A stretch of 64,000 nt of DNA from contig NZ_BNAR01000007.1 of assembly GCF_014653695.1 (NCBI RefSeq), positions 1-64,000 on the forward strand, in the 5' to 3' direction. The notes under the pieces were generated by a model. It made no database searches. It had not been told where the DNA came from and saw only the letters and a program-made list of their open reading frames with translations. The translations under genes were made by a program, and so were the position numbers. How positions within the stretch are numbered: the stretch's first letter is position 1; every line of letters begins with the position of its first letter. Source of the DNA: Lentzea cavernae (GTDB lineage: Bacteria > Actinomycetota > Actinomycetes > Mycobacteriales > Pseudonocardiaceae). Below, in pieces: positions 1 to 10,100 of the stretch.

Positions 1-412
1 ACACGCATCACCTACGCTGCGTGAACACCCCGTGTCCGGGAACCGGGGACAACTCCACGCTTTTTGTCGAGTTGACACCCCTACCTGCATGTGGCCAGCT
101 CCTGGTGCGACTCGTGACGGGACCCCACCGCCAACGCAACCACGAACTCAACGCGCAGCCGCCCAACGCAACAGGCGTGCCATCAACCCACCCACGGCGC
201 CACCCCCCGGATCAGATTGCCGGGGGTCTGGGGGCAGAGCCCCCAGGGGAAAGCACGCAACCGCAACACGCCGCACCCAACCCAACCCACCCGCCAACTC
301 GCGGAAACGACCCACCCGCAAGACCACAAACCGCAAACCAGCCAAGCTAACGCAGGCGTCCCCCCGTTCCGGGAACCCCTACATCACAACCTACTCAGCA
401 GCTCCGACAAGA
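1..412. other. Gene-free region 3' of ftsY with a dispersed repeat copy
   Basis: No convincing gene is seen here; the open frames are proline/arginine-rich and look like noise. Positions 91 to about 296 closely match 25827-26035, the other copy in this window. The core holds two hairpins: CCCCGG/CCGGGG (about 205-225) and CTGGGGGC-AGA-GCCCCCAG (228-246). A CAACTC/GAGTTG hairpin sits just upstream near 50-75. Both copies lie directly downstream of a minus-strand gene (ftsY here, a metallohydrolase there), so a 3'-end or terminator role is plausible but unproven. Confidence 0.6.
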
Positions 413-1720
413 TCACCCGAGCAAAGCGTCCACAAACGCACCAGGCTCAAACGGCGCCAAGTGGTCAGCCCCTTCACCAAGCCCAACGAGCTTCACCGGA
501 ACCCCAAGCTCCCGCTGCACCTGGAACACGATCCCGCCCTTGGCAGTCCCATCCAACTTGGTCAGAACAATCCCGGTAATCGCAACCTGCTCCGCAAACA
601 CCCGAGCCTGCGTCAACCCGTTCTGACCGGTAGTCGCATCCAGAACCAGCAGAACCTCATCCACCACAGCCTGCTTCTCGACAACGCGCTTGACCTTGCC
701 AAGCTCGTCCATCAGGCCCTTCTTGGTGTGCAACCGCCCAGCGGTGTCGATCAAAACCGTGTCGACCCCGGTGTCCATCCCCCGCTTCACCGACTCGAAC
801 GCCACCGAGGCCGGGTCGCCGCCCTCGGGCCCGCGCACGGTCTCCGCACCAACACGCTTGCCCCAGGTCTCCAACTGGTCGGCGGCAGCAGCACGGAACG
901 TGTCAGCAGCGCCAAGCAGCACCGTGCGCCCATCAGCCACCAACACGCGCGCAAGCTTGCCGGTGGTGGTGGTCTTGCCGACACCGTTCACACCGACGAC
1001 CAGGAGCACGGCGGGCTTGCCGGCGTGCGGCAGCGCCTTCAACGACCGGTCCATCCGAGGGCCGAGAGCGTCGACGAGGACCGTGCGCACCAGCGCCTGG
1101 GCCTGTGCCTCGGTCCGCACGCCGGACTCGGCGAGCTTCGAGCGCAGCGTCGCCACGATCTCGGTGGTGAGCGTCGCCCCGAGGTCCGCGATCAGCAGCG
1201 TGTCCTCGACGTCCTGCCACGAGTCCTCGTCCAGGTCGCCGGCGCCGAGCAGGCCCAGCAGCGAGGTGCCGAACGCGTTGCGCGACTTCGACAGCTTGCC
1301 GCGCAGCCGCTCGAGACGACCGGCGGTCGGCTCGATCTCCTCGACCTCGGACGCCTCGACGGGCAGGTCGACCTCGACGAAGCCGCGCTTCACCGAGTCG
1401 CGCGGCACGGAGGCGTCGTCGCCCACGCCGGGCTGGCCGTCGGTCTCGGTCCGGTCGGCGACCGGGTGCTCCACGGGAGCCGGGTGCACGGGGGTCACCT
1501 CGGCTTCGGCGACCGCGACCGCCTCGGCGTCGGTGGCGCCGGGGGCGGCCGGGGTGAAGGTGATGCCGGCCGAGGCCTGGTATCCGCCGGGCTTCGGCGT
1601 CTCCTCCTTCTGGGTCAGGCTGATGCGACGGCGACGCGTCAGCACCACACCGGTCACCAGCGCGGCGATCAGCACGACCGCCACGACGACGAGGATCAGG
1701 ACAAGGGAGGACGTCGACAC
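413..1720 (-). CDS. ftsY: Signal recognition particle receptor FtsY
   Basis: FtsY is the membrane-side GTPase that docks SRP-ribosome complexes at the Sec translocon. The 435-residue protein opens with a hydrophobic segment (about 5-28) followed by RRRR, then an acidic, proline-rich A region to about residue 130, then the NG domain. The GTPase motifs are visible: GVNGVGKT at 243-250, a DTAGR box near 325, and TKLDG near 389. The N-terminal membrane anchor is usual in actinobacteria and absent from E. coli FtsY. The start is GTG. It is transcribed divergently from anmK. The order ftsY-smc-acyP also occurs in mycobacteria, supporting the assignment. Confidence 0.97.
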   Translation of the reverse strand: MSTSSLVLILVVVAVVLIAALVTGVVLTRRRRISLTQKEETPKPGGYQASAGITFTPAAPGATDAEAVAVAEAEVTPVHPAPVEHPVADRTETDGQPGVGDDASVPRDSVKRGFVEVDLPVEASEVEEIEPTAGRLERLRGKLSKSRNAFGTSLLGLLGAGDLDEDSWQDVEDTLLIADLGATLTTEIVATLRSKLAESGVRTEAQAQALVRTVLVDALGPRMDRSLKALPHAGKPAVLLVVGVNGVGKTTTTGKLARVLVADGRTVLLGAADTFRAAAADQLETWGKRVGAETVRGPEGGDPASVAFESVKRGMDTGVDTVLIDTAGRLHTKKGLMDELGKVKRVVEKQAVVDEVLLVLDATTGQNGLTQARVFAEQVAITGIVLTKLDGTAKGGIVFQVQRELGVPVKLVGLGEGADHLAPFEPGAFVDALLG

Positions 1721-1798
1721 CGGCCCATGGTTTCACAGACCCGCATGTGACCTGTCAACCAGTTGTTGCTCAATTAGGCGAAGATTTCACCAAAGCTC

Positions 1799-1834
1799 TT
1801 GCGCCCTGCCACGGTGTGGAATAGACCACACGTC
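1799..1834 (+). promoter_or_regulatory. Leaderless promoter of anmK with operator-like inverted repeat
   Basis: TTGCGC (1799-1804), a 17-base spacer and TAGACC (1822-1827) form a SigA-like promoter. Its expected start point falls on the GTG at 1835, so the message would be leaderless. An inverted repeat GTGTGG-AATAGA-CCACAC (1814-1831) covers the -10 element and could be an operator. This argues against using the in-frame TTG at 1799 as the start codon. Confidence 0.5.
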
Positions 1835-2965
1835 GTGAGGGTGATCGGACTGATTTCCGGCACGTCGATGGACGGCATCGACGTCGCCGTCGCCGACCTG
1901 TCGATCAACGGTGACGTCGTCGAACTCGTGCCGGTGCAGTGCGCCGAGCACCCGTTTCCGAAGGACCTGCTGGAGAAGCCGCGCGATCTCGCTGAAGTGT
2001 GCGCCTTCGACACGTCGCTCGGGCAGGCTTTCGGCGAAGTCGCCGCCGGGTACCTGCCGGCGGACCTGATCAGCTCCCTCGGCCAGACCGTCCACCACGA
2101 GGTGCAGGACGGCGACTGCCTCGGCACGCTGCAGCTCGGCCAGCCCGCCTGGATCGCCGAACGCACCGGCGTCCCCGTCGTCGCCGACCTCAGGGTCCGC
2201 GACGTCGCCGCGGGAGGCCACGGAGCGCCGCTGGCCAGCACGCTCGACGCGTTGTGGCTCGCCGGCATGGCCGGGAACGCGGTCGCGCTGAACATCGGCG
2301 GAATCGCGAACATCACCGTCGTCCGGCCCGGCAGCCCGCCGATCGCCTACGACACGGGCCCCGGCAACGCGCTGATGGACGCCGTCATGGAGGTCCTCTC
2401 GAACGGCGAACGGCGCCAGGACACCAACGGCGAGTTCGCGAGCAGGGGCACCGTGAGGGAAGACGTCCTCAAGAAGCTCCTCGCCGACCCGTACTACGCC
2501 AAGCCGTGGCCCAAGTCGACGGGCAAGGAGCACTTCAACGCCGAGTACCTCCAGGGCTTTCCCACGGTCCAGGCCGAGGACATGCTCCGCACGCTCGCCG
2601 AACTGACCGCCCGCACCATCGCGGACGCCTGCCGCGCGCACGACGCGAGCACGGTCGTCGCGTCCGGCGGCGGCATGCGCAACCCGGTGCTGGTCGAGGC
2701 GCTCACCAAGGCCCTCGACCCCATCCCGTTGAAGATCAGCGACTCGCTGGGCCTGCCGCGCGACGGCAAGGAGGCCTACCTCGCCGCGCTGCTCGGATTC
2801 CTGACGTGGCACGGGATCGCGGGCAACACGCCGTCCGCGACCGGCGCGTCCGGTCCGCGGCTGCTCGGCAGCATCACGCCCGGCGGCGGGCCGCTCCGAA
2901 TGCCCGAGCCCGTCACGACCGCAGTCACCAAGCTGAATGTGGGGGAACCGAAGTGCGCGGACTAG
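1835..2965 (+). CDS. anmK: Anhydro-N-acetylmuramic acid kinase AnmK
   Basis: AnmK hydrolyses and phosphorylates 1,6-anhydro-MurNAc to MurNAc-6-phosphate in cell-wall recycling. The 376-residue protein starts with the family signature (M)RVIGLISGTSMDGIDVA, the phosphate-binding loop. It then has NIGGIANIT and YDTGPGNALMD, typical of the ASKHA sugar-kinase fold, and a C-terminal SGGG motif. GTG 1835 is preferred because it begins at the family's conserved first residues and fits the leaderless promoter. The symporter gene begins inside its 3' end (13-base overlap), so the two are probably translated together. Confidence 0.95.
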   Translation: MRVIGLISGTSMDGIDVAVADLSINGDVVELVPVQCAEHPFPKDLLEKPRDLAEVCAFDTSLGQAFGEVAAGYLPADLISSLGQTVHHEVQDGDCLGTLQLGQPAWIAERTGVPVVADLRVRDVAAGGHGAPLASTLDALWLAGMAGNAVALNIGGIANITVVRPGSPPIAYDTGPGNALMDAVMEVLSNGERRQDTNGEFASRGTVREDVLKKLLADPYYAKPWPKSTGKEHFNAEYLQGFPTVQAEDMLRTLAELTARTIADACRAHDASTVVASGGGMRNPVLVEALTKALDPIPLKISDSLGLPRDGKEAYLAALLGFLTWHGIAGNTPSATGASGPRLLGSITPGGGPLRMPEPVTTAVTKLNVGEPKCAD

Positions 2966-4512
2966 ACCTCGCGATCATCGTCCTGTTCCTCGTCGGCATG
3001 CCGTTGCTCGGCATGTGGATCGGCGGCAGGCAGAAGTCGTCCACCGACTACTTCGTCAGCGAGAAGCGCATCTCGTGGTGGGTCGTCTGCCTGTCGGTCG
3101 TGTCCGCGGAGACCTCGACGCTCACCGTGCTGAGCGTGCCGGTGATCGCGTACATGGCGACGCCCGCGCAGGGCGGCATGACGTACCTGACGCTCGCGCT
3201 CGGGTACATCGTCGGCCGGATCATCGTGAGCTTCGTGCTGCTGCCGCGCTACATCGCCGGTGACCTCGTGACGGCGTACGCGTTCCTGGGCAAGCGGTAC
3301 GGCAACGGCATGCGCGCCACGGCGTCCGTGACGTTCCTCTTCACGCGCCTGCTCGCGGACGGCATCCGGCTCTTCGCCACGGCGATCCCGATCAAGCTGG
3401 TGCTGGCCCAGTACGGCATCGAGGCCAACTACTGGACGATCATCCTGGCGCTCGGCGTCGCGATGGTGTTCTACAGCTTCTTCGGCGGCGTGCGCGCGGT
3501 CGTGTGGGTCGACGCCATCCAGATGCTCTGGTACGTCCTCGGTGGTCTCGTGGTGATCTGGTGGCTGTCCGGGCAGCTGCAGGACGGCTGGTTCTCGAAG
3601 GCCGTCGACGTCAACAAGTTCCAGATCTTCGACTTCACCTCGTCACCGTTGACGGGCGCGTACCCGTTCATCGCCGCGTTCTTCGGCGGCGCGCTGCTGT
3701 CGATGGCCTCGCACGGCGCGGACCAGCTGATCGTGCAGCGGCTCATGTCCACCAAGGACGTGAAGTCCGCGCAGAAGGCGTTGATCGCCTCCGGTTTCGT
3801 GGTGTTCCTGCAGTTCGCGTTCTTCCTGTTCATCGGCGTGATGATGTGGGCCTTCTACAACGGCGTGGACCCCGTGAAGGACCTGAAGCTCGGCAACAAG
3901 GACGAGCTCTTCGGGTACTTCATCGTCAACTCGCTGCCGTCGGGCCTGTCCGGCTTCGTGATCGCCGGCATCCTCGCGGCCGCGCTGTCGTCGTCGTTGG
4001 GCGCCTTGGCCTCCAGCACCGTCACGGACGTCTACGAGCGCATCCGCAAGACCCCGATGACCGACGACGAACGCCTGCGCCACGGCCGGGCCTGGACCCT
4101 GGTGTGGGCGGGTCTGCTGATCGTCTGCGCGGGCCTGTTCGCCTCTTCGAACAAGACCACGGCGGATCCGATCGTGGTGCAGGCGCTGGGCATCGCCGGG
4201 TACACCTACGGCGCGCTGCTCGGGGCCTTCCTCCTCGGCCTCATCTTCAAGCGCGTCACGCAGGCGGACGCGATCATCGCGTTCGTGGCGACGGTGCTGG
4301 TCGTCGGTTTCGTGATTCTCGGGGTCAAGTTCGCCGGCAGCACGCCGACGATCAACTTCGGGAAGGCCACGGCCGACCTGAAGTCCCTGACCGGCTGGTG
4401 GAACACGCCCCTGGGGGTGGCGGTCACCTTGCTGGTGGGTGGGTTGCTGTCATTGCGTCATTCACGCGGTGTGCCGGTACGAGACGAGCTCGATGTGAAG
4501 GCGGAATCCTAG
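2953..4512 (+). CDS. Sodium:solute symporter (SSS family), possible anhydro-MurNAc importer
   Basis: A 519-residue integral membrane protein with about 13 hydrophobic segments and the SSS-family N-terminal pattern (GGRQKSSTDYFVSEKRISWW, then SAETSTLT). These carriers import sugars, sialic acids, amino acids or vitamins with Na+. The GTG start at 2953 is preceded by a GGGGGAA ribosome site and overlaps anmK by 13 bases. That coupling suggests, as inference only, that the substrate is anhydro-MurNAc or a related wall sugar. The last 51 bases overlap the convergent acetyltransferase gene. Confidence 0.9.
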   Translation: MRGLDLAIIVLFLVGMPLLGMWIGGRQKSSTDYFVSEKRISWWVVCLSVVSAETSTLTVLSVPVIAYMATPAQGGMTYLTLALGYIVGRIIVSFVLLPRYIAGDLVTAYAFLGKRYGNGMRATASVTFLFTRLLADGIRLFATAIPIKLVLAQYGIEANYWTIILALGVAMVFYSFFGGVRAVVWVDAIQMLWYVLGGLVVIWWLSGQLQDGWFSKAVDVNKFQIFDFTSSPLTGAYPFIAAFFGGALLSMASHGADQLIVQRLMSTKDVKSAQKALIASGFVVFLQFAFFLFIGVMMWAFYNGVDPVKDLKLGNKDELFGYFIVNSLPSGLSGFVIAGILAAALSSSLGALASSTVTDVYERIRKTPMTDDERLRHGRAWTLVWAGLLIVCAGLFASSNKTTADPIVVQALGIAGYTYGALLGAFLLGLIFKRVTQADAIIAFVATVLVVGFVILGVKFAGSTPTINFGKATADLKSLTGWWNTPLGVAVTLLVGGLLSLRHSRGVPVRDELDVKAES

Positions 4513-5385
4513 GCGGGCGAACATGTTCCGCGAGCTCTCGTTGCCCGCGTAGATCGACGCGGCGGCCTGCGGCCGAGCCCCGTGCTCGGCCGCGAGCTTC
4601 CACAGCAGTTCGGTGACGAGAGCGGCGCCCACGCCCTGACCGCGAACATCGGGTTCGACGGCCACGAAGTCGACGTAGTACTCCTCGGGCTGGGCCTTGC
4701 CCGCGGCGTACCCGAGCACGCGTTCGCCGTCCATGGCGACGACGACGGTGCGTTTGGCCGGATCGGATTCGACGAGTTGTTTCCCGGACAGGTACGTGTG
4801 CGGGAAACATCGCTCGTGCAGCACGGCGACGGCCTCGTGCACGAACTCGTCGGTCGGGAGGACGCGCATCTCGCGGTCGCTGGGACATTTGGCGTCCCTG
4901 AGCAGCAACGTGCGCAGATCCCCGTTGTCGAGTATGTGGATGGCGCTCGCCTTGCCGGCGCTGAAGGCGTGCCGTTCGGCGAACGCCGCCAGTCGTCGGT
5001 GGGCTGTGTGCCCGTAGAGCTCGAGGTCGGTGATGCCGGTCAAGAGCTCGGTGGCGCGCCGGAACATCGCGTCGGCGGTCTGGTCCCAGATGCGGCTGCC
5101 CGCGGGGTGGTTGACCGGTACGTCGACGAACGGTCCGTGCAGCCACGCACGGCCGAGCTCGGCGTCGACCTCCACGCTGAGCATGCCGGTGATGTTGTCG
5201 TCTGCGTCGACGGCCACCACCGTGCAGTCCGCCCAGCTGGGCTCGAACTCACCGAGCTCCGCGCGGAGCTCTTCGACTGTCTCACCGAGGTACCCGATGT
5301 GGTGTGCCTTGTCGGCCTGGAGCCGGACCAGCAGCGCCATCGTGGCGCCGAGGTCGCCAGGTTCGGCGAAACGGATGTCGTACAT
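4462..5385 (-). CDS. Tandem GNAT-domain N-acetyltransferase
   Basis: A 307-residue protein with two GNAT folds. The N-terminal half (about 1-150) is degenerate. The C-terminal half keeps the acetyl-CoA loop VEPDVRGQGVGAALVTELL and the closing NESSRNMFARLGFR segment. The acceptor cannot be read from sequence. ATG 5385 starts at MYDIRFAEPGD, a normal GNAT first strand; a GTG 15 bases upstream is possible. No ribosome site precedes either, so the message may be leaderless. It is convergent with the symporter gene and divergent from the TPR gene. Confidence 0.85.
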   Translation of the reverse strand: MYDIRFAEPGDLGATMALLVRLQADKAHHIGYLGETVEELRAELGEFEPSWADCTVVAVDADDNITGMLSVEVDAELGRAWLHGPFVDVPVNHPAGSRIWDQTADAMFRRATELLTGITDLELYGHTAHRRLAAFAERHAFSAGKASAIHILDNGDLRTLLLRDAKCPSDREMRVLPTDEFVHEAVAVLHERCFPHTYLSGKQLVESDPAKRTVVVAMDGERVLGYAAGKAQPEEYYVDFVAVEPDVRGQGVGAALVTELLWKLAAEHGARPQAAASIYAGNESSRNMFARLGFRLHIELVSYRHTA

Positions 5386-5475
5386 AGGAGGAATGGTCAC
5401 TCGCACGGCCGTTCGAAGCGAGGGAGTTTTCCCGGCGCTCAGGTAACGGACGCGCGGCCCGGTAAAATGACGTGG

Positions 5476-5913
5476 ATGTCGTCCGAAGAACTGGCCGTCC
5501 GGGCCGCGCAGGCGGAGGCCAAGGCGCACTCCGGCGACTTCCGCGGCGCCGCCGCCGAGCTGCGCGCGCTCACCAAGGAGTACGTGCGCGAAGCGGGCGC
5601 GGACGACCCCGGGACGCTCTCCGTCCGGCTGAACCTCGCCCGCGTGCTCGGCACCGCGAAGCAGCTCAAGAAGGCCGTGGACGTCTGCGAACCGCTCCTG
5701 CGCGACCAGGTCCGCGTCCTCGGCCCCGAGCACGCCGACGTGCTGGAGACCCGGCAGCTGCTGGCCAACCTGCGCTACCAGGCGGGCGATCCGGCGGGGG
5801 CGGCGGAGGAGCTGGAGGAGCTCCACACCGCACTGTCGCGGTTGTTCGTGCCGACCCACGACCGGATCACCAAGGTCAAGCGCGACATCGCGTTCCTCAA
5901 GCGGGCTCCCTGA
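5476..5913 (+). CDS. Tetratricopeptide-repeat protein
   Basis: A 145-residue soluble, helical protein with TPR-like helix pairs (AQAEAKAHSGDFRGAAAEL; ARVLGTAKQLKKAVDVCEPLL; LANLRYQAGDPAGAAEELEEL). Such repeats mediate protein-protein contacts, and no catalytic domain is present. TAAAAT at 5463-5468 resembles a -10 box whose start point would fall on ATG 5476, so that start is preferred over ATG 5467, which would lie inside the promoter. Partner and pathway are unknown. Confidence 0.75.
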   Translation: MSSEELAVRAAQAEAKAHSGDFRGAAAELRALTKEYVREAGADDPGTLSVRLNLARVLGTAKQLKKAVDVCEPLLRDQVRVLGPEHADVLETRQLLANLRYQAGDPAGAAEELEELHTALSRLFVPTHDRITKVKRDIAFLKRAP

Positions 5914-6030
5914 CGTGGGAGACAACACTCACACCGGCGGCCTCCGCAGCACTGGTATGCCCCCTCACGAACACCGGCGCCACCCAGATTCGGGCTTGCA
6001 GGGCAGGTGAGGGTGGGGGACTCTTCTACG

Positions 6031-6369
6031 GTGAGTGAGGAAACGATCCAACTCGATCTCAACGAATCCGGGGTGGCCGTCGACCTGCCCTTGCCGCCGA
6101 ACATCCGGGACGGTGTCCAGGGAGTTCCGTATCGGCCGGTCGAATTCCGAGACGATGATCTTCCGTCAGCTCTGGAACGTGCTGCCGCCTGGTTGCGGCA
6201 GACCCAGGACTGGCTGGGCGAACCCGTGGACGTGATCGCAGTCCATCTCGACTACGACGACACGCACGGAAACCCGTACTACGACCTCAAGCTGCTGTGC
6301 AACGACGAGGATCTGGCGGGCGTGCCCAAGGTCATGCGAGAACACGAAGGGTCGTCTACCGGCCAGTAG
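6031..6369 (+). CDS. Conserved hypothetical acidic protein
   Basis: A 112-residue soluble, acidic protein that I do not recognise. It has a proline-rich N-terminal strand region (DLPLPPNIRDGVQGVPYRPVEF) followed by an alpha/beta part with WLRQTQDWLGEPVDVIAVHLDYDDTHGNPYYDLKLL. The GTG at 6031 has a purine-rich ribosome site (GGGTGGGGGA, 6011-6020) at normal spacing. It lies 25 bases before an acyltransferase gene on the same strand and may share its transcript. No membrane segment or signal peptide is seen. Confidence 0.65.
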   Translation: MSEETIQLDLNESGVAVDLPLPPNIRDGVQGVPYRPVEFRDDDLPSALERAAAWLRQTQDWLGEPVDVIAVHLDYDDTHGNPYYDLKLLCNDEDLAGVPKVMREHEGSSTGQ

Positions 6370-6394
6370 GTTCTCTAGGCTACCGTTCGGAAGC

Positions 6395-7108
6395 ATGTCG
6401 GATCGCGTATATCCCCCGGTGATCGCCGCAGCGAAGACCATGTTCAAGGTGCTCGACCTGCGGATCACCGTGGAGGGGGCGCACCACGTTCCGCGCACGG
6501 GTGGGGCGGTGCTGGCGTCGAACCACGTCAGCTACCTCGACTTCATCTTCGCGGGCTACGGCGCGCATCCCTCGGGGCGCCTCACGCGGTTCATGGCGAA
6601 GCACGAGATCTTCGCCAACAAGATCGCAGGCCCGCTCATGCGCGGCATGCACCACATCCCCGTCGACCGGAGCGCGGGCCAGGCCTCCTACCAGCAGGCC
6701 CTGTCCGCGCTCCGCACCGGCGAGGTCGTCGGGATCTTCCCCGAGGCCACGATCAGCCGGTCGTTCACCGTCAAGGACATCAAGTCCGGCGCGAACCGCC
6801 TGGCGCACGAGGCCGGCGTTCCGATCATCCCCATGGCGTTGTGGGGCACCCAGCGCCTGTGGACCAAGGGCCGTCCCAAGAACCTGACCCAGCGGCACGT
6901 GCCGATCACGATCCTCATCGGCGAGCCGTTCGAGGCCTCCCCCGGCGACTCCGGTGACGAGGTGCTGCACAAGCGGATGCAGGACCTGCTCGACACCGCG
7001 CAGGCCTCCTACCCGAACGAGCCGGGTACCTGGTGGACTCCCGCGCACCTCGGCGGCACCGCGCCGACGCCGGAGCAGGCGGCCAGGCTCGACTCCCGCG
7101 GTGCCTGA
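6395..7108 (+). CDS. 1-acyl-glycerol-3-phosphate acyltransferase (PlsC family)
   Basis: A 237-residue membrane-associated acyltransferase that would add the second acyl chain in phospholipid synthesis. Motif I (NHVSYLD, HX4D) lies near residue 43, then the arginine region around GRLTRFMAKHEIF, motif III GIFPEATIS, and motif IV around VPIIPMALWG. Length is normal for PlsC proteins. The window holds a second paralogue at about 49.3-49.9 kb next to gpsA, so this copy may have a different acyl or acceptor preference. It converges on smc with an 18-base gap. Confidence 0.9.
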   Translation: MSDRVYPPVIAAAKTMFKVLDLRITVEGAHHVPRTGGAVLASNHVSYLDFIFAGYGAHPSGRLTRFMAKHEIFANKIAGPLMRGMHHIPVDRSAGQASYQQALSALRTGEVVGIFPEATISRSFTVKDIKSGANRLAHEAGVPIIPMALWGTQRLWTKGRPKNLTQRHVPITILIGEPFEASPGDSGDEVLHKRMQDLLDTAQASYPNEPGTWWTPAHLGGTAPTPEQAARLDSRGA

Positions 7109-7126
7109 CCCTGCGGTTCCGCCGCG

Positions 7127-10100
7127 CTAGGCCTCGGGCGCCGCGGGTTCGGCCGTCTCCGCAACGGGCTCAGCGGGTTCGGCCGTCTCCGCGACGGGCT
7201 CAGCGGACGCGGCCGGCTCCGTGGCGGGTCGTGCCGCCGCACGGGCGGGCTCGTCGGCGGACGTGCGCAGCCGCTGCGAGATCACCTGCGAGATGCCGTC
7301 ACCGCGCATCGAGACGCCGTACAGCGCGTCCGCGATCTCCATGGTCGGCTTCTGGTGCGTGATGATCAGCAGCTGCGACTTCTCCCGCAGCTGCTCGAAC
7401 AGGCTGATCAGCCGGTGCAGGTTCGTGTCGTCCAGCGCCGCCTCGACCTCGTCCATCACGTAGAACGGTGAGGGGCGGGCGCGGAAGATCGCGACCAGCA
7501 TCGCGACGGCGGCCAGCGACTTCTCGCCACCGGAGAGCAGCGACAGGCGCTTGACCTTCTTGCCGGGCGGGCGGGCCTCGAGCTCGATGCCGGTGGTCAG
7601 CATGTCGCCGGGCTCGGTCAGCACCAGACGGCCGTCGCCACCGGGGAACAGGACCTTGAAGACGATCTCGAACTCGCGCGCCACGTCCTCGTAGGCCAGC
7701 GTGAAGACCTCGAGGATCTTGTCGTCGACCTCCTTCACAACGGTGAGCAGGTCGCGGCGGGTGTCCTTGATGTCCTCGAGCTGCGTGGAGAGGAACTTGT
7801 AGCGCTCCTCCAGCGCCGCGAACTCCTCCAGGGCGAGCGGGTTCACCTTGCCCAGCAACGACATGTCGCGCTCGGCGCGCTTGGCTCGGCGGACCTGGGT
7901 GTCGCGGTCGTACGGCATCGGCTGCGGCTCGGAGACCTGCTCGCCGCGTTCCTTGGCGGCCTGGTACTCGGCCATCTCGGCGGCCGAGGCGGGCACCATG
8001 ACGTCGGGGCCGTACTCGGTGGTCAGGTCCTCCAGGCCGATGCCGAAGTCCTCGGCGATCTTGGTTTCCAGCTGCTCGATGCGCATGCGCTGCTCGGCGC
8101 GCAGGACCTCGTCGCGGTGCACGGCGTCCACGAGCTTCTCCAGCTCACCGGACATCTCCCGCACCAGGTTGCGCACCTGCGTCAGCAGGAGTTCGTGCTG
8201 CGAACGGCGTTCCTGCGCCAGGTCGCGCTCACGGGCGGCACGCGACAGCGAGATCTCGATGCGTTCCAGCGCCTGCTCGCCGCCGCGGACGACGGCCTTC
8301 GCGACGACGGCACCACGCGCACGGTGAGCCGTGGCGCGGGCGTGGCGCTCGCGAGCCTCACGCTCAGCGCGTGCGGCCCGGCGCAGGCCCTCTGCCTTGC
8401 CCTGCACGGCCCGAGCGCGCTCCTCGGCCGTGCGCTGCACCAGACGTGCGTCCATCTCGCCCTGACGCGCCTGAGCCAGCTCCGCGGACAACGCGTCGCG
8501 CTGCTCGGTGTCCGGCTCGTCCTCGAGGGTCTGCTCCTCCTCGGCCATCAGCAGCCGCTCTTCGAGCTCGCCCAGCTTCATCAGGGCTTCCTCGCGCGAC
8601 CGTTCGACCTTGGCGCGCTGCTCGGTGATGCGGTTGACCTCGGCCTCCGCCGACCGCACCGCCGCGGCCATCCGGTTCAGCCGCTCACCGGAGCGGGCCT
8701 GGCGGACCTTGGCCTCCTGCATTGCCTCCTTGACCGCGTCGAGCACCTTGCGGCGGGCCTGCTGCTCGGCGCGGGCGCCCTCGAGCGCGGCCGAAGCGTG
8801 CTCCAGCGCCCGTTCCGCGGTCGCGAGCTGCTCCTGCGCCTCGTCGACGGCGGCCTGCACCTCGATGACGCTCTGGCCCCGGGCCCCCGAGCCGCCGACG
8901 GCCCAGTCCGTGCCGAAGAGGTCGCCCTCGCGGGTCACCGCGCGGCCGCTGAACCGGGCCGCAGAGTCCAGGTCGTCCACCACCGCGAGGCGGTCGAGCG
9001 CACGGGCCAGCGCCGGACGCAACGCCTCCGGCGCGTGCACGACGTCGATCGCCCACCGCGCGCCGTGCGGCAAGTGACCCCACTGACTCGTGTCCACAGT
9101 GGACCCGTACGAGCCGATGAGGACACCCGCGCGGCCGGCGTCGTTCTCCTTCAACAGCTTCAGGGCGGCGAGCGCGCCGTCACCGGACGACACCGCGACG
9201 GCGTCGGCGATCGGGCCGAGCGCGGCGGCCAGCGCAACCTCGTAGCCCGGTTCCACGGTCAGCAGCGCGGCGACGGAACCCAGCAGGCCCGGCACGTCCG
9301 ACGCGAGCAGCGCGCCCGCACCGTCCTTGCGCGTCAGGCCGAGCGACAGAGCGTCGACGCGGGCGCGCCACGACGCGATGTCGCGTTCCGCGGTGCGTTC
9401 GGCTTTGACGAGCTCCTCGACGCGCTGCCGTGCCGCGTCGTTGGACTGCACGGCCTGGCGGTGGCGTTCGTCGAGGCCGTGGTCGTCCTCGTCCTCGGTG
9501 CCGGTGATCTCGCGGGCCTCCGCCAGTTCCATCGAGGCGAACTCGACGCGTTCGGACGCCTCTGCCACCGTGACGGAGAGGCGTTCGATCTCCTCGGCGG
9601 TGGCGTTCGTCTTGCTGCGCAACGCTTCCACCTGACCGGACAGGCGCGCGAGGCCCTCTCGGCGGTCGGCGATCGCGCGGACGGCGGCGATGTGCGCCTT
9701 CTCCGCCTGCGACACCATGCGCTCCAGCTCGGCGCGCGTCTCCACGGCCTCCGCGAGCGCGATGCGGGCCTCGGTGACGCCTTCCTGGAGCTCCAGCTCC
9801 ATCTCGGCGGTCTCCTCGGCCTCGCGGTCGAGGTCGTCGGGGTCGCGGCCGCGACTCGGCGCGTCCACGACGTCGGACAGGTGCCGCGCTCGTTCGGCGG
9901 CGAGCCTCACCGTGCCGCGGAGGCGTTCCTCCAGAGCGGACAACCGGTACCAGGTGTCCTGCGCGGCCTGCAGCTTCGGCGAGTCGGCCGCGACCCGCTC
10001 CTCCAGCTCGTTCTGCTGGTACTGCGCGGCCTGCAACGACTTCTCGACCTCGGCGCGGCGCACGCGGGCCTTCGCCTCGTCGTGCTCCTCCTGCGCGATC

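Noticed and set aside
1799-1834. TTG 1799 as anmK start
   Set aside because: It adds 12 non-conserved residues and coincides with a good -35 hexamer; GTG 1835 begins at the conserved family start.
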